Positions 53,364 through 64,000 are shown, numbered from the stretch's first letter. The stretch: DNA of 64,000 nt from Nemopilema nomurai (GCA_003864495.1 ML133367.1:248001-312000), one strand, 5' to 3'. Notes: a model not told the origin generated them from the letters alone. Numbers and translations: made by a program.

Positions 53364-53455
53364 TTGTTGCAAGGTCCCTGCTCAGGAAATAACATCTTCC
53401 TTGGAAGTCAGGATACGCGTCACAGCAGGTGAAGGCGAATGGCTTTCCGGTGCAC
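53364..53455 (-). CDS. Possible exon of a C-type-lectin-like or other cysteine-rich secreted protein
   Basis: On the minus strand a frame containing CTGKPFAFTCC, then CCDAYPDFQGRCYFLS, runs into an excellent donor (CAA|GTAAGT, donor at 53363-53358). A possible acceptor (GGCAG) lies just before 53455, but its pyrimidine tract is weak. The open frame extends back to about 53518. The spacing C-x(3)-Y-x(2)-FQG-x-CY matches the first cysteine pair and W-x-x-F-Q-G-x-C-Y region of C-type lectin domains such as those of lecticans, with Tyr in the Trp position. That match is my reading and not the result of a search. I could not find convincing partner exons. A donor-bearing open piece near 53078-53007 (minus) is phase-compatible but is not lectin-like. 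It may be an orphan or relic exon, or chance. Confidence 0.25.
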
Positions 53456-56400
53456 CTGCCGTTGGTGATATGAACCTTAGATGGTTTATACAACATTGCG
53501 TTATGACATAATTGTTTTTATCGGCCGACATTAGCTGTAACGTGCATTTAAGAAAGCATATGCAAAACATAGCTAATCAGACTGAATCTATCAAAGCTGA
53601 AACTTGATTCTAGTTTCTTTCGACAGATTATATTGATAATTTTCGCCCTAGATAAAGCTGTCACTGGCCGTTTTCCAAAGTGTTTCATCCGTGTTGCTTT
53701 TTCATGTTCCGTTTGCAGATTTGCAAGAGAGAACTAGGCCCCTCCCCCCTTTTAAAAGTGGAGAGATTTCCTTGTTATTGAAACGTTAATGTCTAGATTG
53801 CTTCCAGCATCAAACCATTACCACTGACTAATTCCTTATTTAATACTGACCTAGTAAAACAGAGGCCAAAATAAATCTAACTCCGCTAGTTAGAAGGCTT
53901 GAGGCAATTCACAATTCATTAAGTTCCCAAAACACATTTGAAATAAGATTTAAAAAATACTGGCATTCTAAATGAAAAAGTAACATAAAAAAGAACGAGA
54001 TTTTGAATGCATCTGCTAATACGAAGTTTAATTGCTTACTCTTGGAAATATGGCCTCTTGGCATCAGATTCATGTTAGTGGCGACTTTTGAATATCACGA
54101 CTTTCGCAGGAATTTATTCGCGTCAGCTAGCAATCAAATGGGAATACCTTAAACAGTGGAGTTCGATTTCCAAATCCTTGCTTTGAGCCACATCAACAAA
54201 AAGGGCCGCACAATCCATTACTTCGTCGCATGACAGTATTCGCCTTGATCAGCAAATCTATAACCAGAAAGACATGCAGACTCATACCATTTCGTTATCT
54301 CTCCATAAACACTTCGAGCTCTAAAGATGCGGACCTGAAACACGCATCTTATTCATCGTGTGATGTACAAACACTAAATTCTGATATCGTTACGGAGACG
54401 TTATCGCTGAGCGAAAAATTTCGCTTAGTCTATGATTCGCGCAGTTGACCTGACCCAATGGCGGGAGAAACTGCAGGTATTTCTGGATCATAAGTGAAAC
54501 ATCTAAGATGTCCTAATGGGTGGAGTAATTCAAAATTTACTGTCTGTTTGATCGATATAACCATCTTCCTCAAACACAATAGACTTATCTCAATAATTTG
54601 AGTACGTCCTTATAGGTGAAGAGCTGCGTTGATTAAAATTGCAATCCGATTTCTTCCAAAGTCTCACTGCACCTTTCAGAGTCGGATCATCTTTCAGCTC
54701 TCAATATGAAGCTCTACAGACAACACCTACCAAACGTCGTTTGCATTGAAAAAAATTGGACATTATTTAAAAGTCTACTTTGACGAAGCAGTCCCAGGAA
54801 CAATTAGATAAACTGAAGGCTAAACACGTATAACATGTACTATTGTTGTTCTTAGCGTTCTTGATGAAAACAGTATATGAAAAGAAACGTCTTATGTGAT
54901 CCGGCAAAACATTGCCATCGAAAAGATGATCATTATTATTATGACCAGTGAGAAAGTACAATAACATTCCCATGGAAATGTAATTGACAGCAAACGAAAA
55001 GACGTCTGAATTCTTTTAAGCAAAGCTGGCACACATGATATTGTGGCATCCAGCGTACATCACGTCATTTAATTAACTACAACCTGGAGCACAGCCACAA
55101 CAACAGCATGTTGACCTTTATCCATATCAGACAACACGAGGATTTGAGCTCACCCTCGAATCAATTTAATCGTACACAGACCATTCAAGGCATTGCTTTA
55201 GCGAAAGAAAAGTCTCATATGACATGTTGATTAGTTGTTCCAAAAACTGGTACTATGCTATCTAGAACGTGAGTTTACAGCTTGGGTTCAAAAGGAGCTT
55301 TGATATTATAAGCTATAACATTGCGCCTGAAGGAAAGAACTCTCACTTTATTGTCAACAATATATTTGCAGTTCGTCATGAAATCAAGCAGTGATCAGAT
55401 GTCCACAAGAATTAGGTTTCAAGCTCCTTGTCGTTTACCTATACCGGCTACTGTCTTTTATTTATCTTGAAAGATGTCTTAGTAAAGTGGTATTGAAGAA
55501 TCCTGTTTCTCGCATGTCATTGGTTGTTCGATGCCATGTGGGCAGCGCTGTACGTGCCTCTGGCATACAGAGCGTGATAGTACTGCGTTGCAGCTTTTGC
55601 TTTCAAGTTTAAGACGATCGGCAAGCAACTGTCTGAAGGCAAAAGCAATCACCAAGCTTCCCAAGTGGCACGTGACTGGAGAACAAAACAACTCGTTTCA
55701 TAGTCGCATCCAGCGTCTGTGAGATGACCTTACGTCATTTTGCTATGAAAACCATATATTGTTTACTACTATCATCACATATCCTTGCATGAATATTAGC
55801 GATCAAAGTTGTTTTATATTCACTGTTCAGTCCTCAGTGAATTGATTGGCACTATCCTGAGGCGTAAACAACACTCAACGACGTGAAAATCCTAAAAATC
55901 GAGCCCATTTCCAGATGATGAAGAACGAAAAGGCTCAAATTGTAAGGAGAAACACATTCAGGAAAACCCAGATGGCTATTGGTATAGAGCACCTAACAAC
56001 ATCAGAATTCTACGCCAGAAAGGTGGACGAAAGTTTAGGACCAGGCTAAAGTTCAAGGCATTATCATATTTGCTCTTTCAGCCTGAAAGCTGTGGGAAGG
56101 GAGTCATTAGCTTTGGTATTTGTCAGTGTCGACTGGATAATGTTAAGTTCAAGAACACAAAACAAGTAATTAGCAAGTGATTTGACGTTTCTATCTGCGA
56201 GTACGCGAGATTCAAGGTCCCAATCACACATGTTTCTTGCATAATGAGCGTCCTTGTAAATATTTAAAGATGAAAAGCGTTGTCTTCTCTCTGACTTCAT
56301 AACCGCCTGGTGCAGTGACCAAAATGGGACTTGTAAGATTTACTTTGAAATAGTTGCTCTTTGTTGGCGTGAGCTTTGCCCGGGGCACCCAAATCAAAGT

Positions 56401-58538
56401 TTGAAATAAAAAGAAGAATCGCCGATTTTTACTAAACAACGTGTTTTAGAGCCAATTCTCGTCTCACTTCACCTAACTGTTGAAAAAACGGAGGGCGACG
56501 ATATCGCACGGAGCTTGCAAGATATTGTTTATGTACGCAATAATGATAAACTACAAAGAAAGCTGGTATTTTTAAGTTTCTTCTCTGTAAGTTAAAAATA
56601 AAACGCAAAGTAACTTGTGAGATGTAAGCATTTTTGCAAAAGACAAGATCCGTAAAAGCAAGAATTTCTTGAAAACCGCACAAAACAGAAACTAGAAGAA
56701 GATTCTTTAATTAGAAAAATAGAAATGCGTTGGCATGATGAAGTGCTAAAACGAATATGGAATAAAAGTGTTGTGCTTTTATATCTGGATGTCTCGTCTC
56801 AGCAAACCCCACTGTCGTTTAACGCTGTAGCCATTCATAGCAAAAGCCTTTTACAAGCAAGCTAAATCTCAATACGGTTTTGCACGCCTCTGTATCAACT
56901 GTCCCTTTAAGCAAAAATCCCTTTATCTTCTCAATCCCAGTTGATAGCAAAGGAAACCATAATCCGGCTTTGGTGAATGACGTGGTGTATTGTCGTATTT
57001 GGTGCGTATTGCATCTGGTTGCTAGGAGCGGTTTAACCAAACTGCCCCATCGAAGCTCTAGTATCCACAGTCTGCGTGCAGTTGCCAAATGTTACCCAGT
57101 ACTTTGGACAGCGAATTAAGAATGTCACTTAGTCTATCATCTCTTCAACAACATGTGCGCGTCGAAAAGCTGTTTACAGATGGCGCTTCACATGCTTAAT
57201 TATAACTTTTAAATCTGACCGAGTATTCCATCTCAATAGGAATGGAACAGACATTTCACTTTTGGCTGCGTGCATAACTACTCACAGAGAATCCGCTAGG
57301 GTCATTGTCAAGTAGAGATTCGCTTAACAGAAAGATGATCCTAGCTTCTCAGTGGTGCGTTGCAACAGCATAAACAATGCATCTTGGTCGCACGATTAAG
57401 ACTTGGGAACGCTTTGTCAGAAATCGCAAAAACAACGAGCATTTGATCTGGACACGCACTGAAGATGTTAAAAACCTTCTGCCTTGTTATAAAAACAAAT
57501 GAATAAATGCTGTTGCAGTTTCCTTAAAAAACTGACATTTATTTAAAACTTCATTAAAAGAAGTGGCTATTTTTTTCTCAAATTGTTTTCCACCTCCATA
57601 CTAGAATTCCGAGGTTCTTAAAAATCAATTATGCACAACCTATTCTGCATATGCAGGGCAATAATGCAAAGAATCGAACACAAACAATACGTTTACCCAA
57701 TTAAGTACCACAACCAATATCTATTCTGTGCCATACCTCAGATAATTGTTCTACTAAATTTCTATTAATTTTTCATGGAGAGATGGAATAACAAAACGCA
57801 AAAGTTGGAAATTGAAAGCAATATATCTAAACTAAGTTTCATGCCGGCAGCAACTTTCCCAAGATTAACAGTAAAATGACGTGTATAGGCGAGCAATCTA
57901 TCCAAATCTTATGATCAATAATCAGTGACGGATTGCTGGAAATCTGTGACATATCTGTGATATTTTGAAGTGAAATCTTAATTTGAATTAGAATGGTTCT
58001 AATAAAGCAAAGATGCGAATAACTTGGACATCAGTACAATCCCAATATAGACATGCACGCATCTGCAATAAATACCTCTGCATATTGTCAAAGGAATGTC
58101 GAATCAAAGCAATTCTGGAAAACCTCAAGGATAGGATTACCCTGGGTATAGATAGATACAAAGTGGGTCTGGTACCCAGGGTAGGATATGCTAAGCCGCC
58201 AAATTGTCTCAAAGACTTCTTGTTGCAACATTAACGCTTGCTTTGTTGGTTGTTAACACCCTTTAGACGAAGGAACGACATAAAAAAGGCCAAGGTGCAA
58301 AACTGTAGAATTCGCAAAGGTGCCTATTCCCTGTTTTTGGGATGATTTAAATTTGAGACTCTGAAACTGAATGAAAACGCTCCTCAAGACATGTGTCCCA
58401 CGCATTAGAGATGCCTCCTACGTCATTGTCTAATCATGACAGTAAAAAGTATGGTGGTGAAAAGTAGCCGCTAATAATCATTTGAATTGCCTTTTAAGCG
58501 CATTATTCTTTGCATGTAATTTCCTATGTAATAAACAG

Positions 58539-58553
58539 CCCCCCCCCCCCCCC
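58539..58553 (+). repeat. Poly-C run (15 C)
   Basis: An uninterrupted run of 15 C followed by ACC. On the minus strand it is a G-tract. It creates a proline run in a 103-codon open frame (58510-58821) that I do not regard as a gene. Such homopolymers are also prone to assembly length error. Confidence 0.9.
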
Positions 58554-59601
58554 ACCAATGAGCCTGGAGCGAGGATTTTACCCCTCTCGAATCCAGTCTA
58601 GCGAAAAAACATTTTTTAAGAATCAGAAATACGGTGAAATTCACCAAGAAATTGCAAATCTTCACAGACCAGTTTCATGGGAAAGTCAAAACAAACCGGT
58701 TGGCAAGAAAGATTTCTCCGATTACAGTTACGAAAGGATCTCGCTAATTTTCACAGAACAAAATATTTGTGTTTCCAATAAAATCAACATAAATCGTTTC
58801 TCGACTTCTGAGAGTGGATAATTCTAAACTGGCCATGTTTACATCAGCTAGATCGATGAAAATCAAGGAAGGATTAAACAAAGCCCGCCCTATCACTTGG
58901 CTCCGGCCTTTGAGCATCGAGCACGCCTGCTTCATTTTACAGTGGCACTAAAAAGGCCCAGCCAAAGATAATATTATGCTTCTTTCAAATCTGTTTTAAT
59001 ATGTTTTTCAAAATAAATGCGACCTTCTGAAGACCCAGAATCATAAGCAGGAAAAGTTCCTAGGCAGTATAAAGAAAAATGACTTAATGACGTCATTTAT
59101 ATTATTGTTTGGATTTTCACTTGTCACTACTTTTACAAAACATGGATCTAAAAAATAAAAATAAAACTTCAAAATGCAAGTAATGAAACTACCATGGCCA
59201 TATGCTCAAGTACCTATTAAGTTTTAAAGGGTATCAACATATTCTTACAATTCACGGTTAATCATATCGACAAATTATCACACAAAAATTCATTTATTCG
59301 ATAGTTGGTGCAATCTCTGCCGATCGTTAATTTAAATGACTTTCTACTTTTCGTATCTGTACTATAGGTTTATTGTCCTTGAAATTTTCAGTTTCAAAAT
59401 ATTACTTATCTAACTGTGTGCTGTGGCTCATTTTGTAGAGACACAAATTTTACCTAAAGAGCCATTTTTAAACAAATGGAGACAAAGAGTGAGGACGTGT
59501 AACGATTAACTTATGGTGCCAATGCTAATACGGGGCCCGACAAAACTGTAGAATCGGAATTCTACAAATAAACATTTCGATGTTTGAGTTTGATTGTATC
59601 G

Positions 59602-59789
59602 AGGGGCATATCATTTTTGTGATTTCGAGAGTCACGGTGATTTTCCACTGATTTTTTCTCATTTTTGTGACTTTTTGTGATTTGGTGTTATTTTTGTGAT
59701 TTCAATTATTTTGTGTGATTTTACTGATTCATTTGTGAATTTGTGATTTTTCAGAAAGCGTACAAGATCTTTTTGAGCGATATGCCCCT
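59602..59789. mobile_element. Candidate MITE with perfect 11-bp terminal inverted repeats
   Basis: AGGGGCATATC at 59602-59612 is repeated exactly inverted at 59779-59789 (GATATGCCCCT). The 188-bp interior is a degenerate run of GTGATTT(TT) motifs with almost no other sequence. There is no coding capacity. No clear target-site duplication flanks the ends. The structure suggests a small non-autonomous DNA element or a snap-back repeat; other copies in the genome would settle it. Confidence 0.45.
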
Positions 59790-61245
59790 AGGATGGAACG
59801 ACCGAGTACTACCGAGTACCCCACCCCCTCCCAACTGCCCCGATATTATCAGAGGACCATATTTCATTGCTAATGGCAGGTTTATGTCAATTCTTAAAGG
59901 CAAACTGTTTTCGTAGAATCCCGATCACATAGTTTTACCTTGGGACACTGTAAAAAGGGAGTTTCTTTGTGTTCCCGGTTCTTTCTCATCTCTTTATAAG
60001 TATCGACAAGACTTTAAATAGAAACGCTCTCCTGTAGTTTTTCATTTAGGGAAGCAAATGGAATGAATTGCGAAGTAGTAACGAATAACGGTGGTAGAAA
60101 CACGTTCTTAGTTATCTACCGCTTTCGTTGTATATAATTCACAAAAATGTTAGATGAACTTTTTTATTTGCTGCGATAAAACACTTAACTGGCAACCGGT
60201 CATCGCATATCACTCAATGGCTGACACAAATTAGGCCAATATAAAGACTTATCATCAGCTTTACACGATTTGACTACAGTGTGATACAAGAAATGCTGAG
60301 ATTAATGAAGCATGGAATAGCATACGCAGGATCAAAAAATTAAATTAAACAAAAATCCAGCCGTTACCTTCTCAATAGTCACTTTGTCTTCTTCTTTTGT
60401 TTTGCAAAATGCAGCATGGCCTTCTTGTGATGGCGCGTACAAATCAAATTCGCGCTACTTTCCATGTTTTCGTACCCAGACCTCCGACCTCCGACCTCCA
60501 ACCTCCTGGCGGAAAATTTTCCATCTTTAGTGAAGAAAGAAAGTGCTGAAAAGCCTTCTTCAGGGCAAAGGTAATCACCTTTGCATAAATTGTGGACAAG
60601 CAGAACCTATACTTGGTATTTTCATAAATCTCTGTTTGAAAAGAAGCTTCGAAAAATCAAACTTACATTCATGCAAAAACTCTCGCATAGTGGGGTGGGG
60701 AGGCAACCGTAATATTAATCAATAATGACCTCAATAATGATTTGGAAAGTGGAATACTAAATATTCAATCTTGAAAGCTTCAAAATGCTCAGCACAATAC
60801 AAACACTGACTTCTATATGTGCAGTGGTAGCTGAAAATGATGCAAGAATAAATTTGATATTAGGACAACACAAAGAAACGCCTAGGGCTTCTAAAGTTTC
60901 CTATCAAGTCTATCAATTCTACTTTGCCCTAAACCAGGTCTAACTTCTATTGTATTAACACATATTTGTCTTCGAAATGGGTAAAAATTTAAACTTTCAC
61001 TTATTTTGAACTAGATTTATAATAGCTTGACTCCACATGAAGTGAATTCTACTCAACTTGAAATATTTTCAATGAAAATTCAACTTCTGGAGAAACAAGC
61101 ATAAGTAAAAAGCTAATATGCTCTCAAAATTCCTACAAATTTCCATGTTTGTCCCAAAAATGTCATTTTAAAACAAAAGAAAGGTATATATAACTAGAGC
61201 AAAACATTTCTATAACATTTACTAACATCCATACCCCATGTGCTT
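59790..61245. other. Non-coding stretch downstream of the FTCDNL1-like gene
   Basis: This region should hold the 3' untranslated end of the minus-strand gene. I found no AATAAA or ATTAAA on the minus strand within about 500 bp after the stop, so the polyadenylation signal is not located. It also contains a short repeat of ACCGAGTACT near 59809 and the GACCTCC repeat at 60479-60505. Confidence 0.5.
60479..60505 (+). repeat. 7-bp tandem repeat (ACCTCCG), four copies
   Basis: Four consecutive heptamers of the ACCTCC[G/A/T] type. Too short to infer a function. Confidence 0.8.
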
Positions 61246-63101
61246 CTACATTCTTTTGCTATCAAATTCTCTTATTTCAAAGCTTTTTCCCTCTAACAAG
61301 TATTGCAAAGCCCTTCCATGGGCTTCCTCTGGTGTAAAGCCAATAACAACTGATCCAGAAACTGTTACTCCAAACTCTTTGCATAATTGCTGGACTCTGC
61401 TTCTGATATCTTCAAATGAGGAATACACTGGCCCAGCATAGAAGTCCTGTCAACAGTTAATCACAACATAATGTTACGGTTTTAAAGCCTTTGAGTCAAT
61501 TAAGAGAGCAGACAGATGAAATATGGAACTCGTCAAGTTATTAAATAAGACCTTTCATACAAATTTAAGCTTATTCACTATTATCCTTTGGGCATAGTAA
61601 CTAGCAAATTTAGTGTAACACTTTCTTATTACTGGGCTGACTTTAAGTGAACCTCGTAAGACTCTCAAAGAGCTCTTATGGTGATAATGATCAATTTGAA
61701 ATCAAACCATTTCTTGCAAAAAAATTGTAAGAAAAAGATGTTAATGACATCTCACTGTTACCAAATATATTCTTAACAAAGAAACATGAATTAATATGAA
61801 AGCTGATGTTGACTAAAAGACTTCAATTGACTGGTATGCATTTTTGTTTGAAGCTAAAGCAGATCTGCTAAAAGAAGATGCCTGGTTTTCTTTCCAGAGC
61901 CAATGTGCACAAGTCATTGCATACATGAGGGCCTAAGAATGCTAAGATGGAGCATCTTCAAGACTTATTTCATCTTTTTCTAGATGCATATGGTGAAACC
62001 TAGGGTGAAAAGAGTTTGTGGAGCTCTTGTCCTAAGTATAAAGCTTTTTTGCCTTTCCCCTCCCCCTCAGCATGATTTACAGTCTGATACAAAAAGCAGC
62101 TTTCTGTTATGTTTTCCAATTCAGAAAACATACTAGCCAACTTTCTGCACTGGCTAACTACTGCCCTTTCATAATCTTCTTTTTAGAAGGAGACAGTATA
62201 TAGTAGATGCCTGCTACCAACGTCTGGCAGGTATCAGAGTATCCACAAAAAATGGTGCTTTTTCACTCCAACAGCAATGAAAACATCTACACAAACATCA
62301 ATACCCTACCACTTTTTGCAAGTCTGGTGTATCCACATTGCAAGCAATTTCAATCTGGTCTTTATGAGAAAATGCCATCGATTGAACACCGAACAAGCCC
62401 CCAGGTGATGAACCTCTGATTGATTTGGCTATCAGATTGCCGATTTCTAAATCGATTGTATCTATAGAAATGTTGAAGTTTGTCATATAAGGGATGGCAC
62501 CAATTCCTGTTGTACCACATTGTGAGCCCTGATAATTTCGTGAGGGATCATGCTTTCCTGAATACCAGTTCATCTCTTTCCGCCGTTTAACAAGACCTCT
62601 CTTCTCGGGGAGATCAGCATGACCAAAGAAAAAAACTGAAGCATTAGGGATTCTCTGGACAATTCTTTGGCCCAGAGTTCTGGCGATGGAGCCACACTCT
62701 TCCAACGAGACAGATTTTGATAATGGATGAATTGGAATTAAATCAACTGCGCCTAAACGCGGATGCCCTCCTTTGTGCTTGGTCAAATCGATTGCTTTAT
62801 AAGCCTTCTCGCACGCTTGAAATACACAAGTGCCCAAGAATTCAACTGGCGCAGCTAATGTTATGACCGACCGGTTGTACTCGACGTCTCGAAAAATATT
62901 TAGGACTGTTGCACTACATTTAAAAGGGGCAGAGTTGGCACAATCCTTAGTCAGCCCTTCTGAAGCATTATGGCTGAGCAGCGTTTTGTCTGGAATCCAG
63001 TTCTGCTGGTTACTTATGGCAGCCTCCGCAATTTCTCTCACGGTTCTCTGATTTCTGCCCTCAGACACGTTCAGAAGGCAGGCTGCCAGCCTTCGCGCCA
63101 T
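61246..63101 (-). CDS. FTCDNL1: Formiminotransferase domain protein, FTCDNL1-like (two exons)
   Basis: The coding sequence is exon 1 at 63101-62310 (264 codons) joined to exon 2 at 61446-61249 (66 codons), with stop TAG at 61248-61246. This gives 330 residues, the size of the formiminotransferase half of FTCD. The family transfers a formimino (or formyl) group between glutamate and tetrahydrofolate in histidine breakdown; the physiological role of stand-alone FTCDNL1 proteins is not well established. The N-terminal subdomain covers about residues 5-180, opening with RLAACLLNVSEGRN and carrying the conserved GGHPRLGAVD (residues 111-120); H113 lines up with the catalytic histidine of FTCD. ADLPEKRGLVKRRKE follows at 162-176. 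The C-terminal subdomain begins near 198 (TGIGAIPYMTNFNISID) and ends in exon 2 with VSGSVVIGFTPEEA. There is no cyclodeaminase domain. The start at 63101 has a good Kozak context (A at -3, G at +4) and matches the family N-terminus. A loop at about residues 33-62 looks longer than usual. Because an intron is present, this is not a processed copy. Confidence 0.9.
61447..62309 (-). other. Intron of the FTCDNL1-like gene
   Basis: The intron is 863 bp. On the minus strand the donor reads GTG|GTAGGG and the acceptor GTTGACAG|GAC. It is phase 0, joining a GTG (Val) codon to GAC (Asp). A donor 3 bp earlier (AAA|GTGGTA) would also keep the frame but fits the consensus less well. I see no repeat or RNA gene inside. 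Confidence 0.8.
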
Positions 63102-63168
63102 TTTCAATCGACGACGAAACAACAACAGCCACAAGAACAACAACAACATCACAGACACTTCATTTTTT
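63102..63168 (-). promoter_or_regulatory. Leader of the FTCDNL1-like gene with a short upstream ORF
   Basis: Reading towards the gene, an ATG at 63163 starts a five-codon upstream ORF (Met-Lys-Cys-Leu-stop). Its TGA (63151-63149) overlaps a second ATG (63149-63147) as TGATG. That second ATG is in frame with the main protein and would add 16 residues, mostly Leu/Phe followed by three Arg. It has poor Kozak context, so I take 63101 as the main start. If transcription begins upstream of 63163, the TGATG overlap could influence start choice. No TATA box is evident. The leader is rich in GTT triplets. Confidence 0.4.
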
Positions 63169-63534
63169 ACGGTAACGGCTCTATTAACCCCCTTCCCTTC
63201 TCTTTAAGCCCCCTTCATTTTCATACAAGAAAGATTACAGAGTAAAGTGCACTGATTTAGTGATAACTCGTGATGTATTTCGTCGTAATATTGGAAATAA
63301 TCATAGACCAAGACTGAAAATTTTATTGAATTCCACGATTTAACAATTAGATTTCAGCCACTGTTTTCCTATACATTTTCGTTTTTAGATTAAAACCAGA
63401 AAAGGTTCTTTGTATCCTTGATCTTGATTTTTTTGATAAGCCCCCTTCTCCAATAAGCCCCCTCTCTATTAAGTCTTCACTAGGACCTTGAAAATTAAAT
63501 AAGCCCCCGGGGGCTTAATATAGCTTCGACGGTA
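63169..63534. mobile_element. Candidate MITE-like element with AAGCCCCC repeats and a terminal palindrome
   Basis: AAGCCCCC-type motifs occur at about 63205, 63438, 63455 and 63501. The right end contains a perfect 18-bp palindrome, TAAGCCCCCGGGGGCTTA (63500-63517). The left end (CTATTAACCCCC, 63181-63192) resembles the inverted right end (CTATATTAAGCCCCC). The hexamer ACGGTA flanks both sides (63169-63174 and 63529-63534) and could be a target duplication, though it is short. No protein is encoded. It lies directly upstream of the FTCDNL1-like leader, so it may have displaced or supplied promoter sequence. Confidence 0.4.
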
Positions 63535-64000
63535 TTTATAGTTAATATTTATTTTTGTTGGACTTTTAACTTTTTGAAATAGGTATTAAGCGCCACATGC
63601 TGAAGGAAAACACTGCATGAAAGCTGTGTAAATAATCATATATCTTGAATTAGCTAACGAAGCAAATTTCCCATGCTTCTCCCAGGAAATGAATGAGCTT
63701 CACAGTGATGCATTGTGGGACTTCACGTGAACAATAACCTGTTAAAGAAGAAGGCTCGTGGGTGTAACATGTGTCCAGAAAGCATTCTTCTGATTGGCCT
63801 TTGATTCTGCTGTACGAATTCTGATTGGTTGACTGAGATGACGTATTAGGATACTTTGTACATTGCATCAGCCTTGCTGACAATCGGTAACTTGCGCGCA
63901 AACTGTTCTTTGTTCACAATTGCGAGAAGTTTCATCAGCGAGAAGTACGACAACTAGTGAGAGATGGCTCTCTAAGTTTGTTTGCACCAGGCAGCAAAGT
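63535..64000. other. Right-edge non-coding stretch
   Basis: Between the AAGCCCCC element and the window end I see only AT-rich sequence and then the CCAAT/CRE-like block. An 83-codon open frame on the minus strand (63650-63901) has no recognisable domain and overlaps the promoter-like motifs, so it is not called. Confidence 0.5.
63790..63960. promoter_or_regulatory. Promoter-like segment at the right edge
   Basis: Two inverted CCAAT boxes (ATTGG at 63793-63797 and 63824-63828, 31 bp apart) are followed by TGACGTA (63839-63845), a CRE-like half site. This arrangement is typical of TATA-less housekeeping promoters. The transcript would most likely run rightwards out of the window; ATGGCTCTCTAA at 63964 is too short to be its coding start. 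A bidirectional role with the FTCDNL1-like gene is conceivable, but the two are about 700 bp apart. Confidence 0.35.

Larger units (their letters stand above)
52792..59601. other. Long stretch without a confident gene
   Basis: Almost 7 kb of AT-rich sequence. Its only notable items are the possible lectin-like exon at 53364-53455, one TGACGTCA palindrome (59088-59095) and the poly-C run at 58539. Open frames of 60-103 codons are scattered on both strands, and none shows a recognisable domain. Confidence 0.5.

Noticed and set aside
58510..58821. 103-codon frame with a proline run
   Set aside because: The prolines come from the C15 homopolymer; the rest is unrecognised.
62298..63158. Extending the FTCDNL1-like exon upstream to 63158 and through to 62298
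   Set aside because: The codon at 63158 is GTG, not ATG. The tail after 62310 runs into the intron, and the family N-terminus begins at 63101.
1..64000. Reverse transcriptase, transposase or other mobile-element proteins
   Set aside because: I looked for reverse-transcriptase YADD-type motifs and long domain-bearing frames and found none; only small non-autonomous-looking elements are present.

Overview
The window looks like a gene-poor stretch of an invertebrate animal nuclear genome, possibly a cnidarian such as a coral or sea anemone. The evidence is AT-rich sequence, one recognisable gene interrupted by a GT-AG intron, no operons or ribosome-binding sites, many short non-coding repeats and several small terminal-inverted-repeat elements. 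The cnidarian assignment is an impression from repeat style and gene content; the sequence does not prove it.

The only gene I can identify with confidence is near the right end on the minus strand, 63101 down to 61246. Two exons separated by an intron of about 860 bp encode a complete stand-alone glutamate formiminotransferase-type protein of 330 residues (FTCDNL1-like, without the cyclodeaminase half of FTCD). It has a short leader containing a tiny upstream ORF, and a small palindrome-ended element (63169-63534) sits just upstream. The last 250 bases carry two inverted CCAAT boxes and a TGACGTA site, which look like the promoter of a gene beyond the window.

The other roughly 60 kb have no gene I can support. 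They are dominated by tandem repeats with different unit sizes: about 5 bp (6491-6999, with an exact 177-bp internal duplication), 30 bp (15038-15380), 32 bp in about 81 copies (18461-21057), about 25 bp (40341-40542), about 38 bp (42496-43101), 11 bp (47111-47492), 21 bp (49091-49371) and 27 bp in 15 copies (52392-52791). Most of the longer open reading frames in the window come from these arrays and are not treated as genes. Between them are candidate MITE-like elements (1981-2295, 10954-11119, 32463-32598, 59602-59789, 63169-63534), two hairpins, a G-quadruplex motif and long G and C homopolymers.

Three short open segments could be isolated exons but are weakly supported: a C-type-lectin-like segment at 53364-53455 (minus), an open segment ending in a perfect splice donor at 16025-16121 (minus), and a signal-peptide-like ORF at 46696-46833 (plus). 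The eight-base palindrome TGACGTCA occurs nine times where less than one is expected. I found no convincing undescribed multi-gene system.
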